Source: Chitinophaga agri (GTDB lineage Bacteria; Bacteroidota; Bacteroidia; Chitinophagales; Chitinophagaceae). Taken from it: 64,000 bases of DNA. The stretch spans positions 6,404,001-6,468,000 of the forward strand of contig NZ_CP048113.1 in assembly GCF_010093065.1 (NCBI RefSeq). Direction: 5' to 3'. A model generated the notes under the pieces. The model had not been told where the DNA came from. It did no database searches and saw only the letters and a program-made list of their open reading frames with translations. Below are positions 27,583 through 36,987 of the stretch, one piece after another; position 1 is the stretch's first letter; each line of letters opens with the position of its first letter. Both the position numbers and the translations under genes were made by a program.

Positions 27583-27912
27583 ATGGAGAATGAAGAACTT
27601 GAAAAGACATTTATTAAATCATGGAACCGTAAACATCTTGTGTACAATCTGTGCCTGATACCTTTGACCTTTGTCATATTATTTATCTCCCAACGGGTTA
27701 ATCCAGCTTCGGTTAATTTTTTCATGACGCCGTTTGTTATTTTTGACTTTTTAGTCCTTAATTTTTTTTATCGGATATTAGGTGGATGGTGTCTCTATAA
27801 TTTTAATGTGCGCAACCTCAACGTTAATCGCATTGTTGCCTGGTATACCGTAATAAGCTTACTGATTAATGCGGGGTTAATGACTTACGCAGTCCTAAAG
27901 ATTAAGTACTGA
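27583..27912 (+). CDS. Putative immunity protein, three membrane segments
   Basis: 109 residues with three hydrophobic segments: about 22-40 (NLCLIPLTFVILFISQ), 48-68 (FMTPFVIFDFLVLNFFY) and 86-106 (WYTVISLLINAGLMTYAVL). No family recognised. The gene lies 18 bp after the RHS toxin stop, separated by a run of 13 A residues that begins in the stop codon, and it shares the AT-rich composition of the toxin. The position is the classical one for a cognate immunity protein; a membrane location would fit a toxin acting at the inner membrane. Function is inferred from position only. Confidence 0.6.
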   Translation: MENEELEKTFIKSWNRKHLVYNLCLIPLTFVILFISQRVNPASVNFFMTPFVIFDFLVLNFFYRILGGWCLYNFNVRNLNVNRIVAWYTVISLLINAGLMTYAVLKIKY

Positions 27913-27991
27913 TGGCAAGGATTAATAGTGTAACTGGAGTTAATTGTTTCACATAAACTGGTTTTAAATAACCGTCAAAGCGAATAATAAT

Positions 27992-28024
27992 AAAAGGTGT
28001 TTATCTTATGATAACACCTTTTGT
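27992..28024 (+). terminator. Terminator of the RHS operon
   Basis: An inverted repeat aaaaggtgtttatc / gataacacctttt with one bulged base and a short loop, followed by gttatt, lies 80 bp after the immunity gene. Confidence 0.75.
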
Positions 28025-28429
28025 TATTAAATATTATTTTATATTTGACAATATAATTAAGAACTATATACACTATATAGTTGTATGCAAAATCTTTCCC
28101 CCAATAAAAATTAGCTACTTGTTTTATTAAAATTAGTTACCTATTTTTAATCTGATTTAAGACCCTAAGGAAAGATGAACCCCTTTCCAAGACAGAAATA
28201 CCATTGATTTTTGACCAGATGTGCTAAAGAGAAGCCCACAACAATTCCACGGAATCCCAGAAGGACACAATATTTGACGGTCACCTTATTTTAATTTACT
28301 TATCAGGGGAACTATCTCCTAACGTTTAAAAAAAACAGCAAAGAAAATGTCCTGACATTTAAACTCCATTGATGTATTAAGGATAAAATAATTGAAGTCA
28401 TTACACACTGTAATGAATAGGTACTTTGT
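28025..28429. other. AT-rich gene-free stretch with a perfect inverted repeat
   Basis: No gene recognised. At 28062-28082 aactatata and tatatagtt form a 9-bp perfect inverted repeat around cac, an operator-like site. The rest is low-complexity AT-rich sequence. Confidence 0.45.
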
Positions 28430-29082
28430 TAGCCGGATACCATCGCACAGCAGTTTAAGTTTACTTCACTCATCGATATCAATAGCAATAAAGTGAACTA
28501 CGTGCATAAGTATCCTTATGCGATATATGGCCACGGGTTTCTGTGCGACGAACCGATGTTCACCGGTGTATACTATGATGTGATGCCCGACCATAAAAAG
28601 ATGGTATACAGTTTTCCTGTGTCTCATGACCTCGTGATCTCCGATCTGCCGATCTGAACACGGATAAAGAAACGACGGTATACGGTGGTAGTAACGAAGC
28701 GGGCAGTATTACGTCGCTTGATGCAGATAAGTTCAGCAAGAAATCAGCCGCTCCCAATGAATACATTTATCAGAAAGCTTGTACCAGTGATCTATATGGT
28801 GGTATTCTCTATGATAAATACCGGAACGTTTATTATCGCTTTCTTAGAAAAGCATTGCCTGAAAAAGGGGTCAGACTCCGCTGGGAGAATAAAAAAGTAT
28901 CCGTAGTAGTGATGGACGCCGATTTTAAATATTTAGGCGAAACAGAAATAGGTGACCTGAACGAGTTTTAACCTGATAATTTATTTGTAACAAAAGAAGG
29001 ACTGAACGTGGAGTATGCGTCCCCTAACGATGTGGAAGAGAAGTTCCTGACGTTCAGAATTTTTACATTAAAAGATATTTAA
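28430..29082 (+). pseudogene. DUF4221-family protein, broken
   Basis: The C-terminal part of a DUF4221 protein can be followed across two lesions. The first frame reads QQFKFTSLIDINSNKVNYVH to HDLVISDLPI, then a stop near 28656. The neighbouring frame continues LNTDKETTVYGGSNEAGSIT, YIYQKACTSDLYGGILYDKY and RNVYYRFLRKALPEKG, down to GDLNEF, where an in-frame TAA occurs (about 28969). Coding sense then resumes (PDNLFVTKEGLNVEYASP) to the final stop. No start or N-terminal part is found upstream. Thus the gene is truncated, frameshifted and carries a nonsense codon. It sits directly before a lipoprotein gene, a common partner of DUF4221 genes. Confidence 0.75.
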
Positions 29083-29093
29083 AGCTTGCTATC

Positions 29094-29552
29094 ATGAAAC
29101 TGAGAATTATTGTATGTTACCTTATGCTGGCTATGATCGCATCATCCTGCGAACAAACCGAAGCAAATAAAGAAGACATGGTCATTGAAGATGGCATAAA
29201 AGAGATTAAATTGAAGTCCGAATACGACTGGCTGGTTATTTTACCCGGACTCGGCTGTAGAGGTTGTATTCAGGAAGCGGAAGCCTTTATGCGTGACTAT
29301 ATTGATAAACCGCATATCTTGTTTGTCCTGACCAAAGTGCAGTCCCTGAAGATCCTGGAACAGAAAATAGGAAAAGAGTTACATAGTCGTACAAACGTCT
29401 ATCTTGATAAACAGGGCTTCTTTGATATCCCGACTAATAACACTATTTATCCCTGCATCGTGCAGCTCGACAAAGGAAAAGCTGTCCAGCACCAGTTTCA
29501 ATCACCGGAAAACGGACAGGCCTTTCAGCTATTAAAGACACAAATTGAATAA
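29094..29552 (+). CDS. Thioredoxin-like lipoprotein, 152 residues
   Basis: A lipobox (MIASSC, Cys19) marks a periplasmic or outer-membrane lipoprotein. The rest looks thioredoxin-like: a beta strand DWLVILPG is followed by GCRGCIQEAEAF with Cys55 and Cys58 at the start of a helix, and later strands HILFVLTKV and CIVQLDKG. The CxxC could be redox active. The gene starts 12 bp after the DUF4221 remnant and is followed after 14 bp by an MG2-type gene, so the three formed an operon. Function is inferred from the motif only. Confidence 0.65.
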   Translation: MKLRIIVCYLMLAMIASSCEQTEANKEDMVIEDGIKEIKLKSEYDWLVILPGLGCRGCIQEAEAFMRDYIDKPHILFVLTKVQSLKILEQKIGKELHSRTNVYLDKQGFFDIPTNNTIYPCIVQLDKGKAVQHQFQSPENGQAFQLLKTQIE

Positions 29553-29566
29553 GAAAATATCCACGA

Positions 29567-31834
29567 ATGAATTGTACCATACGAATCTTCTTTATTGTTT
29601 GTCTGCTTGGTATTATGATGAAGGCATCTGCTCAACCTCCGCGGGCACTTATAGATAGCTTGGCTCAACGCATGGAAGCTTATACTAAAACGGGCAAAAC
29701 AAGCGTCTACCTGGCCACTAATAAAGATATTTACATAGCAGGTGAAGATCTATGGTACAATGCTTTCATACTGGATCAGCAAACTTTCGGTCTGGCAGAA
29801 CAGGATAACATCCTGTACCTGCAACTGACGAAGGAAGGAAGCGATTCCGCTGTCTGGAAAGAAATGTATCCTGTTACGCACGGTATTTCTGCAGGACATG
29901 TGTATCTACCACAAACCTTGCTGGACGGAAAATACCTGCTGAAGGCCTATACCGCACATTCCTTTTTTTCCCCACAGCCCTACTTTTATGCTGTAACGCC
30001 TGTCCAAATCGTACAGGACCCACGGTCTATAAGGAATAACTGGCAGTTGGGACAAACGAAGCAGCTTAGTCAGGGGGAACAGGTACGCATGACGTTTTAT
30101 CCGGAAGGAAACAGACTGATAACGGGAATAGAAAATACGGTAGCTTTTAAAGCTGTTAATAAAGACAACGAACCTGTCAGCCTCAGTGCACAACTCTATA
30201 AGAATGGAACACCGGTATCAGTAGTGAAGACACAGCATGGTGGTATAGGGATATTTAGGTTTACCCCGGAAGCAGGTGCGTACTATCAGCTACGTTACGA
30301 AGGACGTGATGCTAAAATACCACCCGCTATAGAGAACGGTGTCAGCCTTCATCTGCAAAGCAACAGCAATGACAGCCTGCTGTTTAAACTTCGCTCACCT
30401 CATGCTAATGCGCAAAATGTATTGTTAAGGGTACAGGTGCGTGGAACGGTACAGGTGATCGCCGCTGGGGTGCTGAAGGATAGTTTGCTGATGAAGATCC
30501 CTATTGCAGACCTGCCGCCCGGAGTGGCAGAAGCGACACTGTTTGATGAACAGTTACATGTATTGGCCACCCGCCTGGTATATGTACATCATGATAAGAA
30601 ACTGTATGTGCGTTTCAGTCAGTTGAAAGAAGCATATGCTCCCAAAGAACAGGTAACCGTTAAGATCAGCACGACAGACGAACAGGGACGACCTGTCCCT
30701 GCGGCGCTGAGTCTGCGGGTGTATGACCGCCTGTTTGGTAACCGCAAGAACACCCGTGACGTTGTCAATTATTATCAGTTGTCAACACAACTGTCTGATA
30801 CACTCTATGATCCCTCTTATTACTTTGATAGTACCCATATTGACAGGAAAGCAGCCATAGACCTACTGTTACTGACGCAGAAGACGGAGCAATATAACCT
30901 GGGTGAAGATAGAATGAAAGGAGATCATTTAAAGAAGATGGTATTGGCGGATAGTCTGAAAGGCACAGTAACTGCACTCAGCAGGTCTGCAAAAATGAAG
31001 GCGCCTATTTCTCTCATGCTTTTTGACTATAGCAAAAGCATCAATCAGTTAGCAACAACCGATAATGAAGGGATCTTCTATCTCAATGCGGAGAATCTGA
31101 CTATCGGACAGCGCTTCTTCATTAAATATTTTTCCGAAAAAGAACACGGTATTAATGTAACAGATCCTTTTAAGGCGATCAGCACATGTGAGAGGGAACA
31201 GCATCCGGTGAACCTGTTAAGTGAGCGTGGTATTGTAATCGAAGAGCAAGGGGCAGATAGTAACCGTCTTCAATATGGCAATATGTTAAAAGAGGTGATT
31301 GTTCAAAGTAAAGGCCGTGGATTCGGTGATCGTTATATGGGATATCTGGATAGCATTGCGCGGTTTGAAGGTAATATGGATTATATAGGTCAGTGCGGCT
31401 GGCTGAACTGTCCAGCCTGTGGAAGCGGTACGCGGCCGATTGAAGGCGTGATGTACTCAGAACTGATAGAGCCTAAGAGAAGCCAGATAGGGAGTCATCC
31501 ATTTTCCTTTGGTGCTAACGATATGAAAAAAGAGCCTTACCACTATCCGAAATACACAGAGGAAGAATTACTGAAGAAATTTAAAATGATTATAACCAGG
31601 GGATTTTATCAACATGCTGCATTCTATTCACCGGATTATGTAAAAGAAGATACAATGGTGACCGATACCCGCAATGCACTCTACTGGAACCCACTCATTG
31701 TGACTGATCAGCAGGGAGAAGCCACTGTCCGTTTTTTCTGCTCCGATATACGGAGTGGATTTATTGGTGTGGCAGAAGGAGTGAGCGGAGGCGGATATGT
31801 AGGTGCTGGTACCTTCACTTTTGGCGTCAGATAA
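29567..31834 (+). CDS. MG2-type (alpha-2-macroglobulin-like) surface protein
   Basis: 755 residues with a signal peptide ending at KASAQ. The N-terminus has KTSVYLATNKDIYIAGEDLW, an MG2-domain phrase of large Bacteroidetes proteins, followed by successive Ig-like repeats (PVSLSAQLYKNGTPVSV; KEQVTVKISTTDEQGRPVPA). The C-terminal part includes a cysteine-rich insert CGWLNCPACGSG and the closing phrase ALYWNPLIVTDQQGEATVRF, then FFCSDIRSGF. Family members often have a TonB-plug segment in the C-terminal half; here VIVQSKGRGF may be a degenerate trace of it. Probably anchored at the outer membrane, role unknown. It is the last gene of its operon. Confidence 0.7.
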   Translation: MNCTIRIFFIVCLLGIMMKASAQPPRALIDSLAQRMEAYTKTGKTSVYLATNKDIYIAGEDLWYNAFILDQQTFGLAEQDNILYLQLTKEGSDSAVWKEMYPVTHGISAGHVYLPQTLLDGKYLLKAYTAHSFFSPQPYFYAVTPVQIVQDPRSIRNNWQLGQTKQLSQGEQVRMTFYPEGNRLITGIENTVAFKAVNKDNEPVSLSAQLYKNGTPVSVVKTQHGGIGIFRFTPEAGAYYQLRYEGRDAKIPPAIENGVSLHLQSNSNDSLLFKLRSPHANAQNVLLRVQVRGTVQVIAAGVLKDSLLMKIPIADLPPGVAEATLFDEQLHVLATRLVYVHHDKKLYVRFSQLKEAYAPKEQVTVKISTTDEQGRPVPAALSLRVYDRLFGNRKNTRDVVNYYQLSTQLSDTLYDPSYYFDSTHIDRKAAIDLLLLTQKTEQYNLGEDRMKGDHLKKMVLADSLKGTVTALSRSAKMKAPISLMLFDYSKSINQLATTDNEGIFYLNAENLTIGQRFFIKYFSEKEHGINVTDPFKAISTCEREQHPVNLLSERGIVIEEQGADSNRLQYGNMLKEVIVQSKGRGFGDRYMGYLDSIARFEGNMDYIGQCGWLNCPACGSGTRPIEGVMYSELIEPKRSQIGSHPFSFGANDMKKEPYHYPKYTEEELLKKFKMIITRGFYQHAAFYSPDYVKEDTMVTDTRNALYWNPLIVTDQQGEATVRFFCSDIRSGFIGVAEGVSGGGYVGAGTFTFGVR

Positions 31835-31907
31835 ATAGTATGAAGATGCGTGGAAGGACTATTGAGATTTCGATGCCAGGGATAATGGCCAACACTGACA
31901 GCCACAG

Positions 31908-31946
31908 AATAAAAAATAGCGCTACCGTTTTCCAACTGATAGCGCC
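31908..31946 (-). terminator. Terminator of the HopJ-like gene
   Basis: On the minus strand ggcgctatc pairs with ggtagcgct (wobble pairs at two ends), followed by attttttatt. It lies 15 bp after the stop. Confidence 0.65.
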
Positions 31947-31961
31947 ATTATTTATAACAGA

Positions 31962-32303
31962 TTACTTTGCAGTGAGCGCCTGTCCTTCAAACGCAATACC
32001 TGACCAGCCATGCTGCATAAACTGCCTGATGTTCTGATGATCAGTAGCATCTGGTGTATTTAACACCGCCTGATAATGCTCGGCAAATAAATACAGTGTA
32101 TCTTCTTTGCTCAGGTTATTCAGTTGAGCAAAAGAGAACACCTTCGCACTTCCCTGATTCTGTGTCGCTTCATTATAAGCCTCTCCATTTTTGAAGGCAG
32201 TCGGCTGATGCTGATAATAAGTTTCTATATATTCAATCACCTCTTTGAAAGGAAGTGCATTGCTTTTTAATTGCTCAATCAAAGTCGTTACGGGTGCTTG
32301 CAT
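31962..32303 (-). CDS. HopJ type III effector-family protein
   Basis: A 113-residue cytosolic protein of the HopJ family. The characteristic start is LIEQLKSNALPFKEVIEYIE, followed by YQHQPTAFKNGEAYNEATQNQGSAKVF (shown here as two motifs, the second being the family hallmark) and a helical end with NIRQFMQHGWSGIAFEG. The name comes from a Pseudomonas homologue; in free-living Bacteroidota there is no type III system here, and the actual role is unknown. It is a single-gene unit with its own terminator. Identification is firm, function is not. Confidence 0.85.
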   Translation of the reverse strand: MQAPVTTLIEQLKSNALPFKEVIEYIETYYQHQPTAFKNGEAYNEATQNQGSAKVFSFAQLNNLSKEDTLYLFAEHYQAVLNTPDATDHQNIRQFMQHGWSGIAFEGQALTAK

Positions 32304-32481
32304 GCAGAAAATAATTGTAATTGGAATAAATGTAAGGCCGCTGAACCAGTCACCTGATCACTGCATACCTTATTTAACCGGGCAAAACTAAAACTAAAGT
32401 CCCAGCTTTTCAACATCACCTGTCTGATCGTAATTTGTTCGTATTCCCGGATCCCTTGTTTTATTACTGATGATGGAAATA

Positions 32482-33450
32482 TCAGCCTGCCACCACCAGA
32501 CGCTTACTATGTCTCCATGCATTCCAGAAATGAATACTGATCCCTGATAACACGATCACAAAACCGATCTGCGCATACAATCCGGGAAAATGCGCCCCTT
32601 TCAGCACCATTTCACCAATCAGCGTAAAGAAGATCTCAAACACCTGCGTAGCTTCTATCGCTGCCAGCGAAACTGTATTTTTGCTCACGATCTGTGTCGC
32701 CTGATAAAAGCCTACTCCCCCAAGAAAGCCGGAGAACAAAGCTGATAGTAAAGAAGATTCGCATTGTGCTAATGACGGCGCTCCGCTTTTCACAAAACCG
32801 ATCACAGACAATATGATCAGTAAGGGCAGGCACCCGATGCTCATGCCCAGTACACGTTGCAGGGCATTTAAACGAAGCCCTTTATGCTCCAGATCTACCA
32901 TCAGCTTACGGTTGCCCAGCGGCCATACAATAGCGCCTGCTATCACGGTAAAAAAGCTCAGTATTGTATTGCCCACGGCGTGCAATTGAGACAGTTTTTC
33001 GAATTGCATAATGAATACGCCAGAGAGGATTACCACAGAGATGATCAGCGCTCTTTTAGGAATCACCTTTCGCTCATCAGGATAGATCAGTGGTGCGAGC
33101 AAGATGCCCGCCAGGATATTGATCTGGAAGGTGGCCGCTACCATCCAGCCGGGTGACCATAACGAGGCTACTGCCAGCAATGTGTATAAACAGCCAAAGC
33201 CGATAAGCCCCCATTTGATGAAGATCACTGGTGCCTGTCTCATAGCATGCATGGTACTTTTCAGTTGCCCTGCCAGGAATACCACCAGTCCCAGAATCGG
33301 AATAAGAAAGAGACTCCGTAAGGCGGCTGTCCAGGCCCAATATCCACCGGAACCTGATATGAGACTATTGATGATGAAAGTAGAAGAGAGGAAGAGGGAG
33401 GCCACAATTCCCCAGACGATAGCCTTTGCGGCATTCTTTTGTGCTGACAT
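32482..33450 (-). CDS. EmrE-type multidrug-resistance transporter family (DMT superfamily)
   Basis: A 322-residue inner-membrane protein with about ten hydrophobic segments, beginning with IVWGIVASLFLSSTFIINSLI and the motif YWAWTAALRSLF. It fits the putative multidrug resistance efflux family of the drug/metabolite transporter superfamily (PF13536) by its length and by phrases such as TFQINILAGILLAPLIYPDER and VSLAAIEATQVFEIFFTLIGE. The substrate is unknown. It stands alone, downstream of and in the same direction as an AraC regulator that is 58 bp away, so the regulator may control it. Confidence 0.75.
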   Translation of the reverse strand: MSAQKNAAKAIVWGIVASLFLSSTFIINSLISGSGGYWAWTAALRSLFLIPILGLVVFLAGQLKSTMHAMRQAPVIFIKWGLIGFGCLYTLLAVASLWSPGWMVAATFQINILAGILLAPLIYPDERKVIPKRALIISVVILSGVFIMQFEKLSQLHAVGNTILSFFTVIAGAIVWPLGNRKLMVDLEHKGLRLNALQRVLGMSIGCLPLLIILSVIGFVKSGAPSLAQCESSLLSALFSGFLGGVGFYQATQIVSKNTVSLAAIEATQVFEIFFTLIGEMVLKGAHFPGLYAQIGFVIVLSGISIHFWNAWRHSKRLVVAG

Positions 33451-33508
33451 ACCGCAAAATTAACCGGCTGGTGACTGCCGGTCTGGTACATTTCGGGTAA
33501 TTTATAGT

Positions 33509-34387
33509 TTATGTCATTCGGGTATCCCGGAAGGTGGCTGATGTGAGTCCCGTATGTCTTTTAAAGAAACGACCGAAAAAAGCAGGGTCGTTAAAGCCCA
33601 GCTCATAACTGATCTCTTTCACCGATTTCATGGATGTCTGTAATAAGATCTTGCTCTCCGTGATCAGTCTTTCCTGCAATAGTTCAAACACCGTGAGATG
33701 GGTGGATGATCTGCAGATACTATTCAGCTTTTTGATATCTGTACGTAGGGTGTCAGCATAGAATGCCGCCAGGTGCTCCTGCCGGAAATACTGCTCTATT
33801 AACTGTTTCAGCTGATGGAAGAGCGTTCTGTGTGCCAGCGTGGATGGTGGAAGGGGATGCTGTACATTATGCTCATTATTGGCGTGTAACAGTAACAGCG
33901 ATACATAATGCAACAGAATGTGTACATCCGGATTGATCGCCGTGAGCTCCGTTTGTATCTGTGCAATGATAAAGGTCGCGATACCAGATAACTGTCCATT
34001 CAGATCAATATACGGATAAGACGTATAGGCATCCAGTAATCCCTGTCCATCTTCATGCCGGTGGATGTTCACAAATCGTTTGAACAGCTCTTCTCCGAAC
34101 AATATCAGCCAGCCATCACGATCGAAAGGATGAATGATATGTACCTGTCCCGGATGAATGAAATAAAGACGTTGTGGTCGTATCTCAAACGTTCTGAAGT
34201 TGATAGAATGCACGCCCTCACCAGCTGTGACGAGCATCAGCTCATAATGGTCATGACGATGTGGAATAACAGAAAGGTCGTTCAGGTCTTTGTGCAGTCG
34301 TACCACACGCAGGTATTCCCCTTCCAGCAGCTGCTGAACCGGCAAATGACGATGATGACTATGAGAGGCGTTATCATTCCCTGACAT
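33509..34387 (-). CDS. AraC-family transcriptional regulator
   Basis: 292 residues. The N-terminal half is an arabinose-binding cupin (IPHRHDHYELMLVTAGEGVH, then YFIHPGQVHII). The C-terminal 100 residues have the two helix-turn-helix units: FYADTLRTDIKKLNSICRSST and VKEISYELGFNDPAFFGRFF, followed by KRHTGLTSATFRD. All conserved AraC landmarks are present. It probably responds to a small ligand and controls itself or the EmrE-like gene downstream. Its upstream region is shared with a divergent gene and contains a strong hairpin. Confidence 0.88.
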   Translation of the reverse strand: MSGNDNASHSHHRHLPVQQLLEGEYLRVVRLHKDLNDLSVIPHRHDHYELMLVTAGEGVHSINFRTFEIRPQRLYFIHPGQVHIIHPFDRDGWLILFGEELFKRFVNIHRHEDGQGLLDAYTSYPYIDLNGQLSGIATFIIAQIQTELTAINPDVHILLHYVSLLLLHANNEHNVQHPLPPSTLAHRTLFHQLKQLIEQYFRQEHLAAFYADTLRTDIKKLNSICRSSTHLTVFELLQERLITESKILLQTSMKSVKEISYELGFNDPAFFGRFFKRHTGLTSATFRDTRMT

Positions 34388-34468
34388 GACTGAATAACTG
34401 TTTACTGAACATTGGACGCGTGCGATCTTACCTGCAAGATAAACAAGGGATCGACGTAGTGCAAATTC

Positions 34469-34490
34469 CTGCCGGGATAATTCCCGGCAG
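34469..34490. promoter_or_regulatory. Perfect hairpin in a divergent promoter region
   Basis: ctgccggga and tcccggcag form a 9-bp stem around taat. No gene ends here, since the neighbours diverge, so a terminator is unlikely. It may be an operator for the AraC regulator or a leader hairpin. Confidence 0.5.
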
Positions 34491-34656
34491 CAGTAATTAA
34501 ATAATTATCAGATCTGTTGCATGCTGTACGTAAATGTATTTCAAAGAGACAATAATAGTTATCAGATAATTTGAACAATACGAAGCGATAAGCGTTATAC
34601 CCTAGCTAATCAAATGACCATTAGAAACATCATCCTTTAAAAAACCACACCAACCA

Positions 34657-35115
34657 ATGGCACATTCAACACATGTTTTTATTCAGGTAGACACGACTCG
34701 CCTGATCGCTGCTATGGGCGGCAATCCGCCAACTAATGACCTGGTAAGGGAGTACACCGCTATTTATGACCAGGGCTCAATGGCACTGGGGAGCCCGGTA
34801 GAAACCTTCGCTATCCCCGTAACCGCAGACGCAGATGTTTTTTTCACCATCCTGCCGCTTGTGCTGTTCTCCTATCACAAACTGTACTTCACCGACTTTC
34901 AGGTGGCCAATACCAACGGTGGTATATCCGTTCCCGATAATATTTCGATCGACGGACATCAGGTAAGCTTCAAACTACCTATCGGCAGTGTGAGCCAGGG
35001 TGGTGCACTTAGTTTCTATCTCTCTGCGGTACTGGAATACAAACAGGGTAATGAAACCGTGAAAGTACCGATCGTAATTGATCCGGTACTGAGAGCGAAT
35101 CAGGGTAACGGTTAA
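34657..35115 (+). CDS. Hypothetical protein (weakly AidA/PixA-like)
   Basis: 152 residues, no signal peptide, rich in beta strand. The start THVFIQVDTTRLIA and the end KVPIVIDPVLRANQG, with a middle VTADADVFFTILP, faintly recall AidA/PixA inclusion-body proteins, but I would not rely on that. It precedes a histidine kinase gene by 13 bp in the same direction, so it is probably cotranscribed with the two-component pair and may be the input or output of that system. Confidence 0.5.
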   Translation: MAHSTHVFIQVDTTRLIAAMGGNPPTNDLVREYTAIYDQGSMALGSPVETFAIPVTADADVFFTILPLVLFSYHKLYFTDFQVANTNGGISVPDNISIDGHQVSFKLPIGSVSQGGALSFYLSAVLEYKQGNETVKVPIVIDPVLRANQGNG

Positions 35116-35128
35116 TCTGTATGCAACC

Positions 35129-36982
35129 ATGAGACCGGATGTCAGAAGATGTATACAACTGCTATGCTACCTTTTTTGGGGTATCAGTAGTACTGTATCC
35201 GCACAGGACCAGGGTAAAGCAGATAGCCTTAAATTGATACTGATCAGCAATGATACCCTGTCGCCGCTTCCCCGGATGAGTACCTTTGCGAAGATTGCCG
35301 CTTATTCGTCCTCTCCCAACGAAGTACTGCTCTATGCAGATACGCTATTGAAAATGGCAACTGCACATCGGCATACCAGCTATATTATTGAAGCGCTGCA
35401 ATCCAAAGGCGTGGCTTACAGGCTGATGGGTAACCTGCAAAAGTCACTGGAAAGCCTTTTCAGTAGTGCCAACCTGGCGATAGAAAAAGGAGAGCACAAA
35501 CGTCTGACAACCGGTTACCTGGAAATCGCCAACACCTATATCGCCAATAATGACCTGAAGAATGCCCTGCTGTATAATAATAAAGCGGTTAAATTAATCA
35601 GGCAGCATGGCAATAAAGAGCAACTCGCCATCAACCTCCTGAACACTGGTTACAGCTATTATTCATTAAATAAACTAGACTCAGCCTTGTTGTTATACAA
35701 TGAGGCTGAGCCAATTTTTGAAGCGATCGGACTGAAGATCGGTAAGGCCTATGCGGTGGGCAACAAAGCCCTGGTCTACTGGAAACAGGGCTATTACAAT
35801 GAAGCCAGACAGGGCCTGTTACTCGCCATAGAAATGCTTGATCCGCTAGGTGACCAGTTTGGCATGGCGGACTATCACAATCAGCTGGGTAAGTTGTACG
35901 CAGAACAAAACAATATAAAAGAAGCTATTCTTCACACACGCAAGGCTTTCGATATGGCGGAGGCACTCGACCTTAAAGAACAGATGCGGGATGCCTCCCT
36001 GCTACTATCCAGGCTGTATCATACGAAGAAAGATTACCCCAGGGCATTCGATTATCAAAGCCGGTATATTGTTTACAAAGACAGCATAGAGAACTCAGGA
36101 ACGACCAAACAACTGGCGAACCTGCGTACAGAATTTGAGGTCAGCCTGAAAGAAAAAGAAATCGCACTGCTTGAGAAACGCCAGCTGTTAAACAGGATCT
36201 ACATCGTGATTGCCGGTTTCTTCCTGGTACTGGCAGTCCTGATGTTATTGTATTTCCGTCAGCGTTTCCTGAATGCCCGCCTGATGGCACAGAATGACCG
36301 GAAAACGCATGATGAGAAGATCCGGCAACTATTGAATACACAAGAGACCAGGGCGTTGCAGGCGATGGTACAGGGTCAGGAGAATGAACGTAAGCGCCTC
36401 GCCCGTGAACTGCATAACCATTTTGGGAGCCTGCTGGCCACCATCAAGGTGAACATGAATGCCATAGATGAAACAGCGATTGCCAACTACAGCACATTAT
36501 CCCGGCTGATAGACCAGGCCTGTAACGATATACGTAACCTTTCCCACTCACTGAATGTAGGTATTGCCGATAACTTCGGTCTGGTACCTGCGTTAATGGA
36601 ACTGACCACACATCTCCAACAGGCGAACGGACTGAAAGTGGAATTTTCTGCTGCAATGTGCGCACAACAAATGGGAGCGGAGAATGAGATCATTATATAC
36701 CGGATCGTACAGGAGTTAGTAAGCAATGTATTGAAACATGCACAAGCTACCCGCTTGTCTATCCTGTTAACCTGTTTCGATGAAGAAAACCTGGTCAATA
36801 TTATGGTACAGGACAATGGCAAAGGTTTCGATGCGGAGCAGAAAGCCACGTCAGGAATGGGGATCAGCAGTCTGAAAGAAATGATCACTGACCTGCAGGG
36901 AGAGATCCGCTTTGACAGTAATCCGGCAAGCGGCACTACAGTTAATATTGACCTGCCTATTACACCGATAACACTCAACTGA
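35129..36982 (+). CDS. TPR-containing sensor histidine kinase (HisKA_3 / NarL-type)
   Basis: 617 residues. A signal peptide ends near TVSA, then about 300 periplasmic residues of tetratricopeptide repeats (YNNKAVKLIRQHGNKEQLAI; YNEARQGLLLAIEML; HTRKAFDMAEALDLKEQ). One membrane helix follows (IYIVIAGFFLVLAVLMLLYF, about 350-370). The dimerisation helix NERKRLARELHNHFGSLLA has the phosphoacceptor His at about 430. The ATPase has an N-box (IVQELVSNVLKHAQA) and VQDNGKGFD. It phosphorylates the LuxR-type regulator encoded 5 bp downstream. The signal sensed by the TPR domain is unknown. Confidence 0.88.
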   Translation: MRPDVRRCIQLLCYLFWGISSTVSAQDQGKADSLKLILISNDTLSPLPRMSTFAKIAAYSSSPNEVLLYADTLLKMATAHRHTSYIIEALQSKGVAYRLMGNLQKSLESLFSSANLAIEKGEHKRLTTGYLEIANTYIANNDLKNALLYNNKAVKLIRQHGNKEQLAINLLNTGYSYYSLNKLDSALLLYNEAEPIFEAIGLKIGKAYAVGNKALVYWKQGYYNEARQGLLLAIEMLDPLGDQFGMADYHNQLGKLYAEQNNIKEAILHTRKAFDMAEALDLKEQMRDASLLLSRLYHTKKDYPRAFDYQSRYIVYKDSIENSGTTKQLANLRTEFEVSLKEKEIALLEKRQLLNRIYIVIAGFFLVLAVLMLLYFRQRFLNARLMAQNDRKTHDEKIRQLLNTQETRALQAMVQGQENERKRLARELHNHFGSLLATIKVNMNAIDETAIANYSTLSRLIDQACNDIRNLSHSLNVGIADNFGLVPALMELTTHLQQANGLKVEFSAAMCAQQMGAENEIIIYRIVQELVSNVLKHAQATRLSILLTCFDEENLVNIMVQDNGKGFDAEQKATSGMGISSLKEMITDLQGEIRFDSNPASGTTVNIDLPITPITLN

Positions 36983-36987
36983 GACCT

